DNA from: Gammaproteobacteria bacterium
Lineage (GTDB): Bacteria; Gemmatimonadota; Gemmatimonadetes; Longimicrobiales; Gaopeijiaceae
DNA: 64,000 bases
Reading direction: 5' to 3'
Assembly (NCBI GenBank): GCA_028819075.1
Contig: JAPPMM010000019.1
Location: 114,440-178,439, forward strand
A model generated the notes under the pieces. That model was not told the DNA's origin. It searched no databases and was given only the letters and a program-made list of their open reading frames with translations. A program made the position numbers and the translations under genes. Positions 35,662 through 43,970 of the stretch are shown piece by piece (position 1 is the first letter of the stretch; every line of letters begins with the position of its first letter).

Positions 35662-36888
35662 ATGTTCCCACGCTACACCGCGCGTCTTGTCGGGGAGGCA
35701 CTCGCCGACACGCCGGCCGTCTTCCTTCTCGGTGCCCGGCAGGTGGGCAAGACCACCCTGGTCAGGCGTCTCATCGACGAGAGCTGGGAATACATCACCT
35801 TCGACGATTCGGCTCAGGTTGAGGTGGCGCGCGCCGACCCGTTGGGCTTCATCCGCAACCTCCCCCCGAAGAGGATCGCGCTCGATGAAGTGCAGCGCGT
35901 TCCCGAAACTCTGCTGGCGATCAAGCAGGCAATCGACGAGCGGCGAACCGCCGGCCGATTCCTCCTGACGGGTTCAGCTAACGCGCTGGTGCTGCCCATC
36001 GTCTCCGACGCGCTGGTAGGAAGAATGGAGGCGGTCCGCCTGGCTACCCTGTCCGAATGCGAGATCGCCGGACGGGAGCCGTCCTTTCTCCGAAAGCTCC
36101 TGCGAGGCGAGACGCCGGCAGCGCGGGAACTCAGGATCCGGAACCATCTGGCAAACCGCGTCGTCACGGGCTGCTTTCCGGAACCACTGTTGCGAGGCAG
36201 CGAGCGACGCATCCAGGCGTGGTACCAACAATACGCGAACACGCTGGTCCAAAGGGATCTGGACGATCTGGCACGGATCGAGCACCTCGAAGCGATGCCC
36301 AGGCTGCTGCAGCTCGTTGCCGTGCTTTCGGGACAACTGGTCAATCTCACCGAACTCGGAGGACGGCTCGGCCTGAATCGGCTGACGGCCGGAAGGTACT
36401 TCGCCCTTCTGGAGCAACTCTTCCTGGTCGAGCGCCTGCCGGCCTGGCACTCGAACGAGTTCAAACGGCTGGTCAAGACGCCCAAGATGCACGCCGTCGA
36501 CACCGGCATGACGTGCGCGTTGCGAGGGATGACACGGCGCAGGCTTCTCGCCCGTCCGGCGGACTTCGGTGCGCTGCTCGAGTCCTTCGTCTACAACGAA
36601 CTCCGGAAGCAGGCGCTGTGGCTGGAAGACCCGGTCACGTTCCATCACTATCGTGACAAGGACAAGGTCGAGGTGGACATCGTGGTCGAGAGCGCATCCG
36701 GGGGCTGCTTCGCCGTGGAGGTCAAGGCGGGCGCGACGCTCACGTCCAGGGACTTTCTCGGCCTGAAACGTTTCCGCCGAGTTGCCGGGAAGCGATTCCG
36801 CATGGGTGTCCTGCTCTACGACGGAGATCACACCACGGCGTTCGGTGATGGGCTGTTCGCCGTGCCGACGGGTGCGCTGTGGAGTTGA
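35662..36888 (+). CDS. AAA ATPase with DUF4143 nuclease-like domain
   Basis: 408 aa. N-terminal AAA_14-type P-loop domain: Walker A GARQVGKT at 24-31, Walker B RIALDEVQRV at 71-80 and sensor-like FLLTGSAN. The C-terminal DUF4143 domain has a restriction-endonuclease-like fold signature near the end (VEVDIVVES, then FAVEVKAG, the D...E-x-K pattern). The family is widespread, often multicopy and mobile; its cellular role is not settled. The start ATG at 35662 opens directly into the conserved MFPRY region. An M20 peptidase gene follows 10 bases later. The tandem repeats upstream suggest autoregulation. Confidence 0.88.
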   Translation: MFPRYTARLVGEALADTPAVFLLGARQVGKTTLVRRLIDESWEYITFDDSAQVEVARADPLGFIRNLPPKRIALDEVQRVPETLLAIKQAIDERRTAGRFLLTGSANALVLPIVSDALVGRMEAVRLATLSECEIAGREPSFLRKLLRGETPAARELRIRNHLANRVVTGCFPEPLLRGSERRIQAWYQQYANTLVQRDLDDLARIEHLEAMPRLLQLVAVLSGQLVNLTELGGRLGLNRLTAGRYFALLEQLFLVERLPAWHSNEFKRLVKTPKMHAVDTGMTCALRGMTRRRLLARPADFGALLESFVYNELRKQALWLEDPVTFHHYRDKDKVEVDIVVESASGGCFAVEVKAGATLTSRDFLGLKRFRRVAGKRFRMGVLLYDGDHTTAFGDGLFAVPTGALWS

Positions 36889-36898
36889 GAGGCATCCC

Positions 36899-38218
36899 AT
36901 GACCCCACCCACCGCCGACCTCACCCCCACCGAAGCCCGCGTGCTGGCCGCCATCGACATGGACGGGCTGCTCGACACCATCTCGCGGCTGGTGGCGATT
37001 CCCACCGACCAGGGCCGGGAGACGCCCGCGCAGGAACGGATGGCGGGATGGATGGCTCAGGCGGGCATGAACGTGGACGTCTGGGCGATCGACTTCGAAG
37101 AGTTGGCCAGGCACCCCCGCTTCAGCATCGAGATCGAGCGCGGACGATCGCTGGGGGTGGTGGGGTCGCTCGGGGGCGGGGACGGCTCGCTCAGGGGCAT
37201 CGATCGGCGGGGCAGCCGAAGCTCCGGCCGTTCGCTCATCCTCAACGGCCACATCGACGTCGTTCCCGCGGGAGACGTGTCCCGGTGGACGGTCCCTCCC
37301 TGGCAGGGCACCATCCGCGACGGCAACCTGGTGGGCCGCGGCGCGCTGGACATGAAGGGGGCGCTCTGCTGCGGGCTGTACGCGGCCCGAGCGATCGCGG
37401 ACGCCGGGGTGGAACTGGACGGGCAGCTCCTGCTCCAGAGCGTGATCGCCGAGGAAGACGGAGGCGCGGGCACCCTGGCCGCCATCCAGCGCGGCTACAC
37501 CGCCGACGGCGCAGTGGTCATCGAACCCACCCGCCTTTCCCTCGCGCCCGCGCAGGGAGGCGCCCTCAACTTCCGCATCCACGTCAGGGGACGCTCCGCA
37601 CACGGTGCCCTGCGCACCGAGGGCGTCAGCGCCATCGACGGCTTCATCCCCATCTACCGGGCACTGCAGGCGCTCGAGGCGCGGCGCAACTCAGGGGTAG
37701 CGGACCCGCTCTTCGCCCACTACGAGGTGCCCTTCCCCCTCTGCGTGGGAACGGTACGAGCGGGTGAGTGGGCCTCGAACGTGCCGGAGAGCCTCTGCTT
37801 CGAGGGCCGTTACGGCGTGGCCGTGGGGGAAGAACCCACCGAGGCGCAGGCGATGTTCGAGGAGGCGGTCGCCGCCGCGGCGCGATCGGACCCCTGGCTG
37901 GAACGATATCCGCCGGAGGTGGAGTGGTGGGGCGGGCAGTTCCATCCGGCGGCCACGGATCCATCGGACCCGATCGTGCGCACGGTCGCGGACGCCTTCC
38001 GGGACATCGAGGGACGCGAGCCCCGCATCGAGGGGATGCCCTACGGGGCCGACATGCAACTGCTGGTGAACGTGGGACACACCCCCACGGTGATGTTCGG
38101 CCCCGGGGACGTGCGCAACGCCCATCGTCCAGACGAATGGGTGCCGATCTCCGAACTCGAAACCGTCACGCGAACCCTCGCCCTGACGGCGCTGCGTTTC
38201 TGCGGGCACGGGGGCTGA
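36899..38218 (+). CDS. M20-family deacylase/peptidase (ArgE/DapE-like)
   Basis: 439 aa cytoplasmic metallohydrolase. Zinc ligands: H and D in LILNGHIDVVPAGD, the bridging D in GRGALDMKG, and the catalytic Glu pair in AEEDGG. A dimerisation (lid) domain follows (about 190-320). It resembles acetylornithine deacetylase/succinyl-diaminopimelate desuccinylase relatives. The substrate cannot be assigned; with peptide and amino-acid genes nearby, N-acyl amino acids or dipeptides are likely. No signal peptide. Confidence 0.88.
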   Translation: MTPPTADLTPTEARVLAAIDMDGLLDTISRLVAIPTDQGRETPAQERMAGWMAQAGMNVDVWAIDFEELARHPRFSIEIERGRSLGVVGSLGGGDGSLRGIDRRGSRSSGRSLILNGHIDVVPAGDVSRWTVPPWQGTIRDGNLVGRGALDMKGALCCGLYAARAIADAGVELDGQLLLQSVIAEEDGGAGTLAAIQRGYTADGAVVIEPTRLSLAPAQGGALNFRIHVRGRSAHGALRTEGVSAIDGFIPIYRALQALEARRNSGVADPLFAHYEVPFPLCVGTVRAGEWASNVPESLCFEGRYGVAVGEEPTEAQAMFEEAVAAAARSDPWLERYPPEVEWWGGQFHPAATDPSDPIVRTVADAFRDIEGREPRIEGMPYGADMQLLVNVGHTPTVMFGPGDVRNAHRPDEWVPISELETVTRTLALTALRFCGHGG

Positions 38219-38275
38219 CAGCCCGGAAGCCGACGCTCGGGCTTCACCGGCTGGCGCCGACCGATTCGGTGTCGC

Positions 38276-38848
38276 TCAGCCCTTCTCCAGATCGATCGCC
38301 GCCCCGATCGCCCTCGTGTACCATTCGAGGGTCTCGATGAAGCCGGCGAACGCCTTCTCGTACCTCTCCTCTCGCGGCGTCCCGTCGTCGCCGAAGCTTC
38401 GGCCCACGGTCGTGACGGCCATGTGCGCCACCGGGAGGGCCTTGAGGCGAAGGAAGAGGAGCTGCAGATGGTTGTGGACCTGGACACCGCCGAACGCGCC
38501 AGCCGAGAGCGTGACGATCCCCACCGGCTTCCGCTCCCACTCGCCATAGATGTAGTCGAGCGCGTTCTTGAGAACCCCGGGCATGGAGCCATTGTACTCG
38601 GGACTGACGATCACCACGGCGTCAGCCTCGCGGATCGCTTCCGAGAACGGGACCAGTCCGGGCGGCGGATCGTCTCGACGGTAGAGCCGCTCCTCCATGA
38701 TCGGGAGGTCGAAGTCGGCAAGGTCGAGAAGTGGGGCCTCGGCCCCGGCGCGCCGCAGCCGGTCGCTGGCGAATCGCGCCACCTTGATCGACTGGCGGCC
38801 CCTGCGCACGGAGCCCACGAGTACGGGGATTCGCAGCGGGTCGTTCAT
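38276..38848 (-). CDS. NADPH-dependent FMN reductase-like protein
   Basis: 190 aa flavodoxin-fold protein: VLVGSVRRGRQSIKVA phosphate loop, the SPEYNGSMPGVLKNALDY flavin/dimer motif and GAFGGVQVHNHL. Cytoplasmic reductase of flavin, quinone or similar substrates. Downstream of the racemase-family gene on the same strand with 43 bases between, so probably co-transcribed. Confidence 0.87.
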   Translation of the reverse strand: MNDPLRIPVLVGSVRRGRQSIKVARFASDRLRRAGAEAPLLDLADFDLPIMEERLYRRDDPPPGLVPFSEAIREADAVVIVSPEYNGSMPGVLKNALDYIYGEWERKPVGIVTLSAGAFGGVQVHNHLQLLFLRLKALPVAHMAVTTVGRSFGDDGTPREERYEKAFAGFIETLEWYTRAIGAAIDLEKG

Positions 38849-38891
38849 GAGGCGGCCTCCGGCCGGATGCAGGATTTCGGGGTCGAATGTC

Positions 38892-39947
38892 TTACTCCGC
38901 CCAGATGTCCCCCACCGTGAACCCCTCCGGGAAGGGGTCGGTGTCGTCGACGACGTATTGGGCGATTCCGGTGATCCACGCGGTGCCGCTCAGGGTGGGC
39001 ACGACCGCGGGGATTCCACCCACCTCGGTCTCCTCGATCAGCTCGCCCGTCCACACGGTGCCGATGATGCTCTCGTGTCGGAACTCTTCGCCAAGCACCA
39101 GTTCCCCCTTCGCGTGCATCACCGCCATCTTCGCGCAGGTGCCGGTGCCGCACGGGGAGCGGTCCAGGCAGCCCTTCCAGCTCTCCGGCCGGTCCCAGCT
39201 CGGCCTGCCCGTGGAGACCGTGACCGCGTTGCGCCGGTGGGCATCGCCGAGGGGAGGCCCGGAGAGCTGTGAAATCGATACGCCGCCGATCTCCGGAGTC
39301 AGAGGATGCACGACGGAGAGCTGCTCGGAAGCGGCCACCCGCAGCATCTCGCCCACCCGCGTGATCTGCCCGCCGTTCTCGGGCACGAGTTCGATGCCGA
39401 GCTGCTCGGCATCGGCGATCACGTAGAACATCCCCCCGAACCCCACATCCACCGTGACCTCGCCGAATCCGGGCAGGTCCACCACCGCGTCCAAGTGGAC
39501 CGCGAAGGCGGGCACGTTGCGGAAAGTGACGCTGGTGACCTTGCCCCCGCTGACCTCCGCGCGCACCCGGATGAGCCCGGCCGGCGACTCCAGCAGCAGC
39601 TCCGTCACCGGCTCCTGCGAGGGCACCATCCCCGTCTCGATGAGCACGGTCGCCACGCAGATGGTGTTGCTCCCGGACATGGGCGGGTATTCGGTGTGCT
39701 CCATGATGACGTAGCCGGCGTCCGCTTCCGGACGTGTGGGCGGCAGGATGACGTTGCAGCAGAGCGCCGGGTATCCGCGCGGTTCGCGCAGCATGCGCCG
39801 GCGCAGGCCATCGCCGTGGCGCTCCAGCCATTGCGCTTTCTCGAACATCGAGTTGCCCGGGACGTCCATCACGCCGCCGACGATGACCCTGCCGGGCTCG
39901 CCGCCGGCGTGGGCATCGACCGCGGTCACCATCTTCGATACGCGCAT
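38892..39947 (-). CDS. Proline racemase-family enzyme (4-hydroxyproline epimerase-like)
   Basis: 351 aa, two-lobed PLP-independent racemase fold. The catalytic pair is S91 (PPMSGSNTI) and C266 (DRSPCGTGT). Classical proline racemase and many hydroxyproline epimerases have Cys at both places; trans-3-hydroxyproline dehydratases change the second Cys to Thr. A Ser/Cys pair is a known minority type linked to hydroxyproline metabolism, so hydroxyproline epimerase or a related dehydratase is the best guess. Nearby sodium symporter and peptidase genes fit uptake and breakdown of (hydroxy)proline-containing peptides. Direct repeats lie just upstream. Confidence 0.82.
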   Translation of the reverse strand: MRVSKMVTAVDAHAGGEPGRVIVGGVMDVPGNSMFEKAQWLERHGDGLRRRMLREPRGYPALCCNVILPPTRPEADAGYVIMEHTEYPPMSGSNTICVATVLIETGMVPSQEPVTELLLESPAGLIRVRAEVSGGKVTSVTFRNVPAFAVHLDAVVDLPGFGEVTVDVGFGGMFYVIADAEQLGIELVPENGGQITRVGEMLRVAASEQLSVVHPLTPEIGGVSISQLSGPPLGDAHRRNAVTVSTGRPSWDRPESWKGCLDRSPCGTGTCAKMAVMHAKGELVLGEEFRHESIIGTVWTGELIEETEVGGIPAVVPTLSGTAWITGIAQYVVDDTDPFPEGFTVGDIWAE

Positions 39948-39982
39948 GTGCCATTCCGTGATTTCAGGTGGTGAGGTCGGGT

Positions 39983-40008
39983 ATTCTTAAGGGGGGGATT
40001 CTTAAGGG
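39983..40008. repeat. Direct repeat upstream of the racemase gene
   Basis: ATTCTTAAGGG occurs at 39983-39993 and again at 39998-40008, 15 bases apart, 36 bases ahead of the racemase start on the minus strand. Each copy holds the palindrome CTTAAG. It could be a regulator site. Confidence 0.6.
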
Positions 40009-40086
40009 ATAGCGGCGCCAATTGCCAATCGTGGCGATGGCGTGCGCAGCTCGCTGTAGACTCGCCCGCCGGACCCTCTGCCAGCA

Positions 40087-40170
40087 GTTGCAAGACTGAA
40101 AATGCAACGATTTATTGCAAAACCAAGAAAGCAACAATTTGTTGCACAATCTGATTTGCAACACGTTGCA
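40087..40170. repeat. AT-rich cluster of TTGCAA-type boxes
   Basis: Part of a roughly 300-base stretch without a gene (39948-40248). About 85 bases are markedly AT-rich. They hold GTTGCA or its complement at 40087, 40103, 40141, 40157 and 40165, plus TTGCAA at 40115. A perfect 7-1-7 inverted repeat GCAACAA-T-TTGTTGC lies at 40131-40145. The minus-strand reading gives only a low-complexity peptide repeating Leu-Cys-Asn-Lys, which I do not accept as a gene. It resembles a multi-site regulator-binding region, but the target is unclear: the nearest gene starts are the racemase at 39947 and the symporter stop at 40249. Confidence 0.6.
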
Positions 40171-40248
40171 GAGGGGCGCCAAGGCAGAGAAGCAACGGGT
40201 CCCTGCCAGTCCTGTGCTCGCGTGCGGCCCAAACTTCCCGGGACCTGG

Positions 40249-41682
40249 TCAGGTCTTGCCGGGCGGTGACATGTAGGGATCGGTCGCGCTCGCGGGCGGG
40301 GGCGGCGTGAGCAGGCTCACCACCACCATCAGGAACGCCGAAACCAGGAAGCCCGGCAGCACCGGGTCGATCGCGTCCGCCGGCCCCCACCCCTCCCAAG
40401 CGAGCGCGGTGGTCACGCCGCCTACCATGGCGGCGGCTGCCCCTTCCCGGGTCGCCCGCCGCCAGTAGACCCCCACCACGACCGGGATGAAAAAGCTCGA
40501 CGCCATCAGCGCGGTGAAGAGCAGCACGATGAACTGGACCAGCTCGCCCTCCCCCACCCCGCTGAGAAGCAGCACCACCGGGATGGTCCCCACCACCAGG
40601 ATGCCCACCCGGTCCACCCACAGCCGGCGGCCCGGCGGGGCGTCGGGTCGGAAGAGCCCCTGGTAGATGTCGTAGGAGAGCGCGGACCCCGCGACCAGCA
40701 GGAGGGAGTCCACCGTAGACATCATGGCCGCCGTGATGGCCGCCAGCAGGATCGCGCCCAGCGTCGCCGGGAGCACCGCCGTGGCGAGCATCGGCATGGC
40801 CAGGTCGCCGGTCGGGAGGTTGGGGAAGAGCACCACCGCCGCCAGCGAGAGCACGAACACCAGCAGGTTCAGCGTGGTCACCGCGATGATGGTGAGCAGA
40901 ATGCCCCGGCGGATGGTGCGCATGTCGCGCATGGCGTAGAGGCGGATCAGCTTCTCCGGGGTCGCCACCCCGCCCAGCAGGAACGAGAGCCCCATGGTGA
41001 AGAGCAGCAGGGCGGGCATCGCCTCCCAGCTGAAGGTCAGCGGGTTCACCGCCTCCACATAGGTGAAGAGCGGCTCCACCCCGCCCACCTGCCGGATGGC
41101 CAGCGGCACCGCGCAGATGGCGCCCAGCACCATGATGATGAGCTGCAGGAGGTCCGTGTACACGACGGCGATCATCCCGCCGATCACCGTGTAGGCCAGC
41201 AGTATCGCCGTGAACCCCACCATCCCCCAGCTTACGGGCACGCCGAAGACGATGTTGGCGATCAGCCCGCCCGCGACGATCTGCGCCTGGACGTACACCA
41301 CCGTGGCGATGAGGATGATGACCGCCGCCAGGGCGCGCACGCCCTTCGAGTAGTAGCGCGTCTCGATGAAGGCGGGCAGCGTGAGCTGTTTCACGCGCGT
41401 GAAGCGCGGCGCGAGCACCGCCGCCATGAACCAGTAGGCGAGCGGGAGGGCCAGCACGAGCCACCCGAACGACCACCCCGCCACGTACATCACCCCGATG
41501 GTACCGACGAAGGTGCCCGCGCTGGTGTGGGTGGCGGCCATGGTCGCCCCGCCCACCAGCCAGCCCAGCTTCCCGCCCGCGATCCAGTAGTCGGCCTCGC
41601 TGCGCGTGGCCCTGAGCGCGTACCAGCCGATCGCGAACACGACCACGAAGTAGAGCAGGAAAGTGGAGAGCTGGACGTTCAC
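40249..41682 (-). CDS. Sodium:solute symporter (SSS family)
   Basis: 477 aa with 13 or so TM helices. Family motifs: the N-terminal EADYWIAGGKLGWLVGG, the TM1-2 region, GVRALAAVIILIATVVY, and the SSS signature GGMIAVVYTDLLQLIIMVLG. The substrate is probably a small organic acid, amino acid or hydroxyproline-like compound, judged only from context. It starts with GTG at 41682 and shares 4 bases (GTGA) with the stop of a 39-codon membrane-protein gene. No terminator is obvious downstream. Confidence 0.9.
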   Translation of the reverse strand: MNVQLSTFLLYFVVVFAIGWYALRATRSEADYWIAGGKLGWLVGGATMAATHTSAGTFVGTIGVMYVAGWSFGWLVLALPLAYWFMAAVLAPRFTRVKQLTLPAFIETRYYSKGVRALAAVIILIATVVYVQAQIVAGGLIANIVFGVPVSWGMVGFTAILLAYTVIGGMIAVVYTDLLQLIIMVLGAICAVPLAIRQVGGVEPLFTYVEAVNPLTFSWEAMPALLLFTMGLSFLLGGVATPEKLIRLYAMRDMRTIRRGILLTIIAVTTLNLLVFVLSLAAVVLFPNLPTGDLAMPMLATAVLPATLGAILLAAITAAMMSTVDSLLLVAGSALSYDIYQGLFRPDAPPGRRLWVDRVGILVVGTIPVVLLLSGVGEGELVQFIVLLFTALMASSFFIPVVVGVYWRRATREGAAAAMVGGVTTALAWEGWGPADAIDPVLPGFLVSAFLMVVVSLLTPPPPASATDPYMSPPGKT

Positions 41683-41798
41683 CGGCGCCTCTCCTTCCGG
41701 TCCTCCAGGTACATCCAGGCCAGATAGCCGACAACGATCAGCGCGGAGACCAGGAAGAGTCCCCAGAAGACGAAGCCCGCGTCCACGACCGCCCTCAC
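41679..41798 (-). CDS. Small membrane protein, putative symporter accessory subunit
   Basis: 39 aa from GTG at 41798: one hydrophobic helix (FVFWGLFLVSALIVVGYLAW) followed by a basic tail (LEDRKERRR). A strong Shine-Dalgarno GAGGAGGG precedes it. It overlaps the upstream gene and the symporter start, each by 4 bases, so translation is coupled in series. Several SSS symporters are known to have such single-helix companions. It is too small for automatic ORF thresholds, yet the coupling and SD make it convincing. Confidence 0.75.
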   Translation of the reverse strand: MRAVVDAGFVFWGLFLVSALIVVGYLAWMYLEDRKERRR

Positions 41799-42505
41799 CG
41801 TGCCCTCCTCACGAAGCGCAACCCGGCCATTCCGCACGCGATCACGACGACCAGCACCAGCAGCTCCAGAACCCCCGGCAACGACAGGCCGAGGCTTCCT
41901 TCGGGACGAGCGCGCACCTGCACCACCGCGGGCAGCACCTGGAGGCTGGCCCGCGCCACCCCGGGGGCCGTACCTCCGCCTGGCGTCACGGGGAAGATCT
42001 CGCGCGCCACCATCCCCTCGGGGAGCGTCACTTCCGCCTGGAACATGCCCGGACGTGCCTCTGCCGGCGCCCAGTCGACCGCGAGCATGGGCAGCGCGAC
42101 GCGCACGCCCGCGCCATCCTCGCGCACGGCGTCCGTCACCCGGTACGCCACATCCAGCGACACCTGTCCCGCGGACGCCAGTGCGTTCGGAAGCTCGATT
42201 TCGCCCTCCAGCCGGGGCGCCCCGGTGCCCGTCAGACGGACCGGCACGACTTCTCCCTCCACCTGCGCCGAGATCTCCTCCACATGCGCGGGTGCAAACA
42301 GAAGCAGCGTGAACGGGAGGGCACTCGTCCCGGGATCCAGCTCCAGCCGGTAGTTCATCGAGACGAGCGCGGCTCCGGTCTCGCGCGCATCGGCCGACAC
42401 CGCCACCCGGATCACCTGCCCGCCCTCCTGGCCCGCCGCCGGCCCCGCGCTCACCGCCCCGGCAACCAGCAGCGCCGCAACAGCTGGTCCCCCCCTCAGG
42501 GCCAT
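41795..42505 (-). CDS. Exported protein with C-terminal membrane anchor, unknown function
   Basis: 236 aa: N-terminal signal peptide (about 1-26), an extracytoplasmic beta-rich domain with ITAS/VxLP patterns (VRVALPMLAVDW, FQAEVTLPEGMVAREIFPV), and a C-terminal TM helix (about 209-228) followed by RRAR. Topology: an extracytoplasmic domain tethered to the inner membrane. It sits between the M19 dipeptidase and the symporter pair, overlapping both. I know no function; it could be an accessory or sensor part of the transport system. Confidence 0.7.
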   Translation of the reverse strand: MALRGGPAVAALLVAGAVSAGPAAGQEGGQVIRVAVSADARETGAALVSMNYRLELDPGTSALPFTLLLFAPAHVEEISAQVEGEVVPVRLTGTGAPRLEGEIELPNALASAGQVSLDVAYRVTDAVREDGAGVRVALPMLAVDWAPAEARPGMFQAEVTLPEGMVAREIFPVTPGGGTAPGVARASLQVLPAVVQVRARPEGSLGLSLPGVLELLVLVVVIACGMAGLRFVRRAR

Positions 42506-43725
42506 ACCTCCCGCAGCACCCGCATGGTGTTGCCCCCCATCACCTTGCCGATGTCCTCGTCAGAATAGCCCTCCCGCACCAGCCAGCGCAGGATGTTGTG
42601 CGACGCCTCCGTGGGGTTCTCCACCCCCTTCACGTACTCCACCTCGTCGAACGGCGGATTCTTCTTCGGGCCTTCGCGAGCCGCCGCCGAGCGCGACTCC
42701 TTGATCGACAGGTTGGCCGCGTAGACGTGGTGCAGCCCCACGTGGTCGCCGTAGACGGAATCGGGGCCGAAGCTCACATGGTCGATGCCCACCAGCGCCT
42801 TCACGTACTCGAAGTGCTCCATGAAGGCCTCGATCCCGTGCACCGTGTTGTTGCGCGTGAGGGTGGTGTGCGGCGCCGCCTCGATGCCGATCACGCCCCC
42901 CTTGTCCGCGCACGCCTCCAGCACGTCGTCGGGCGCCAGCCGGTTCGACTCCCACAGCGCCCGGGCACCGATGTGCGAGAGCACGATGGGATGCTCGCTC
43001 CACTCGATGGTATCCAGGGTCGTCCGGTCGCCGCAGTGCGAGCAGTCGATCAGCATCCCCAGCTTGTTCATGCGCGCGACCGCGCGCCGCCCGAACATCG
43101 TCAGGCCCCCGTCGCCGGGCTCCTTCAGCCCCGACCCCAGCGCGTTGGCCTCACTGTAGGTGATCCCGAGCGCACGCACCCCGAACCCGAAGAGCAGGTC
43201 GATGCGGTCGAGTTCGTTCTCGATCATGGCCGCGCCTTCCATCGACGCGATCCACCCGACCTTCCCCTGCTGGTGCGCCCGCAGGATGTCGCCCACCCCC
43301 AGGCAGTGGATGAGGAAGTCCTGGTGCGCCAGGTCGCACAGCCGCATACCGAAGTCGTGGAGCACGTCGTTCCACTTCCAGCCCCCGTGCGAAAGGATGG
43401 TGCAGATGCCGTCGAGCAGGTTGTCGAAGACGGCATCCCAGCACGAGTGCCCCAGGCCCTCGAACGCGGTCGCCATCCGCCCCGCGCGCACGTACGCCGG
43501 GGTCTCGCGCACATCCCGCGGGAAGACCCCCGCGTGCTCGTGCAGCGAGATCATCACCAGCTCGGAGGCAAGCCTCTCGGCCCGCGCCTCTTCTTCCCGC
43601 GAGAGCGGCACCAGGTACGGCTCCACGCGTCCCACCTGAACCGCAAGCTTGAACGGTTTGTAGTCGAGGCCGGGCTCGAGGTACGAAAAGGACTGGTATC
43701 CATCGTGTGCCTTGTCGGCGCCCAT
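42496..43725 (-). CDS. M19-family (membrane dipeptidase-like) peptidase
   Basis: 409 aa. Renal-dipeptidase fold: metal-binding H62-E-H64 (MISLHEHAGVF), Glu in ASMEGAAMIE, His in LIDCSHCGDRT and in VLSHIGARAL. Classical M19 enzymes have H-x-D at the first motif; here it is H-x-H, as in ordinary amidohydrolases. No signal peptide, so likely cytoplasmic. Cleaves dipeptides or similar small amides. The ATG at 43725 has GGGAG upstream. It overlaps the following gene by 10 bases. Confidence 0.86.
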   Translation of the reverse strand: MGADKAHDGYQSFSYLEPGLDYKPFKLAVQVGRVEPYLVPLSREEEARAERLASELVMISLHEHAGVFPRDVRETPAYVRAGRMATAFEGLGHSCWDAVFDNLLDGICTILSHGGWKWNDVLHDFGMRLCDLAHQDFLIHCLGVGDILRAHQQGKVGWIASMEGAAMIENELDRIDLLFGFGVRALGITYSEANALGSGLKEPGDGGLTMFGRRAVARMNKLGMLIDCSHCGDRTTLDTIEWSEHPIVLSHIGARALWESNRLAPDDVLEACADKGGVIGIEAAPHTTLTRNNTVHGIEAFMEHFEYVKALVGIDHVSFGPDSVYGDHVGLHHVYAANLSIKESRSAAAREGPKKNPPFDEVEYVKGVENPTEASHNILRWLVREGYSDEDIGKVMGGNTMRVLREVWP

Positions 43726-43887
43726 AAGCGCTCCCGGGGGTTGGGTCGGAACAGTGGGGTGTGGTTGTCGGGACGGTGCCCGGCGAGGTCCGCGCGTCCG
43801 GCGGCACCGGATCGCAAGCCCACAACATGGAGCCTGCACGGACAACGGGCCAGCCATTCGCGAAGGCGCGGCCAGCTATTGCGAACA

Positions 43888-43899
43888 CCCTGCGCAGGG
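43888..43899. promoter_or_regulatory. Perfect 12-bp palindrome in a divergent promoter region
   Basis: CCCTGCGCAGGG lies in the 245-base gap between the divergent M19 dipeptidase and TRAP dctQ genes, about 75 bases ahead of the dctQ GTG. It is the most symmetrical element in that gap and may be an operator controlling both directions; chance occurrence in high-GC DNA is possible. Confidence 0.35.
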
Positions 43900-43970
43900 C
43901 GTATTTCAAGCGCGCGATACCGCACGCCCGCGGGCCGCCTCATCCCACTCGCCCCTGGAATCCCTCCGAA

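Noticed and set aside
39964..40182. 72-codon minus-strand frame repeating Leu-Cys-Asn-Lys
   Set aside because: The repetition follows from the TTGCAA boxes; no ribosome site or family, so I read it as a DNA-level repeat.
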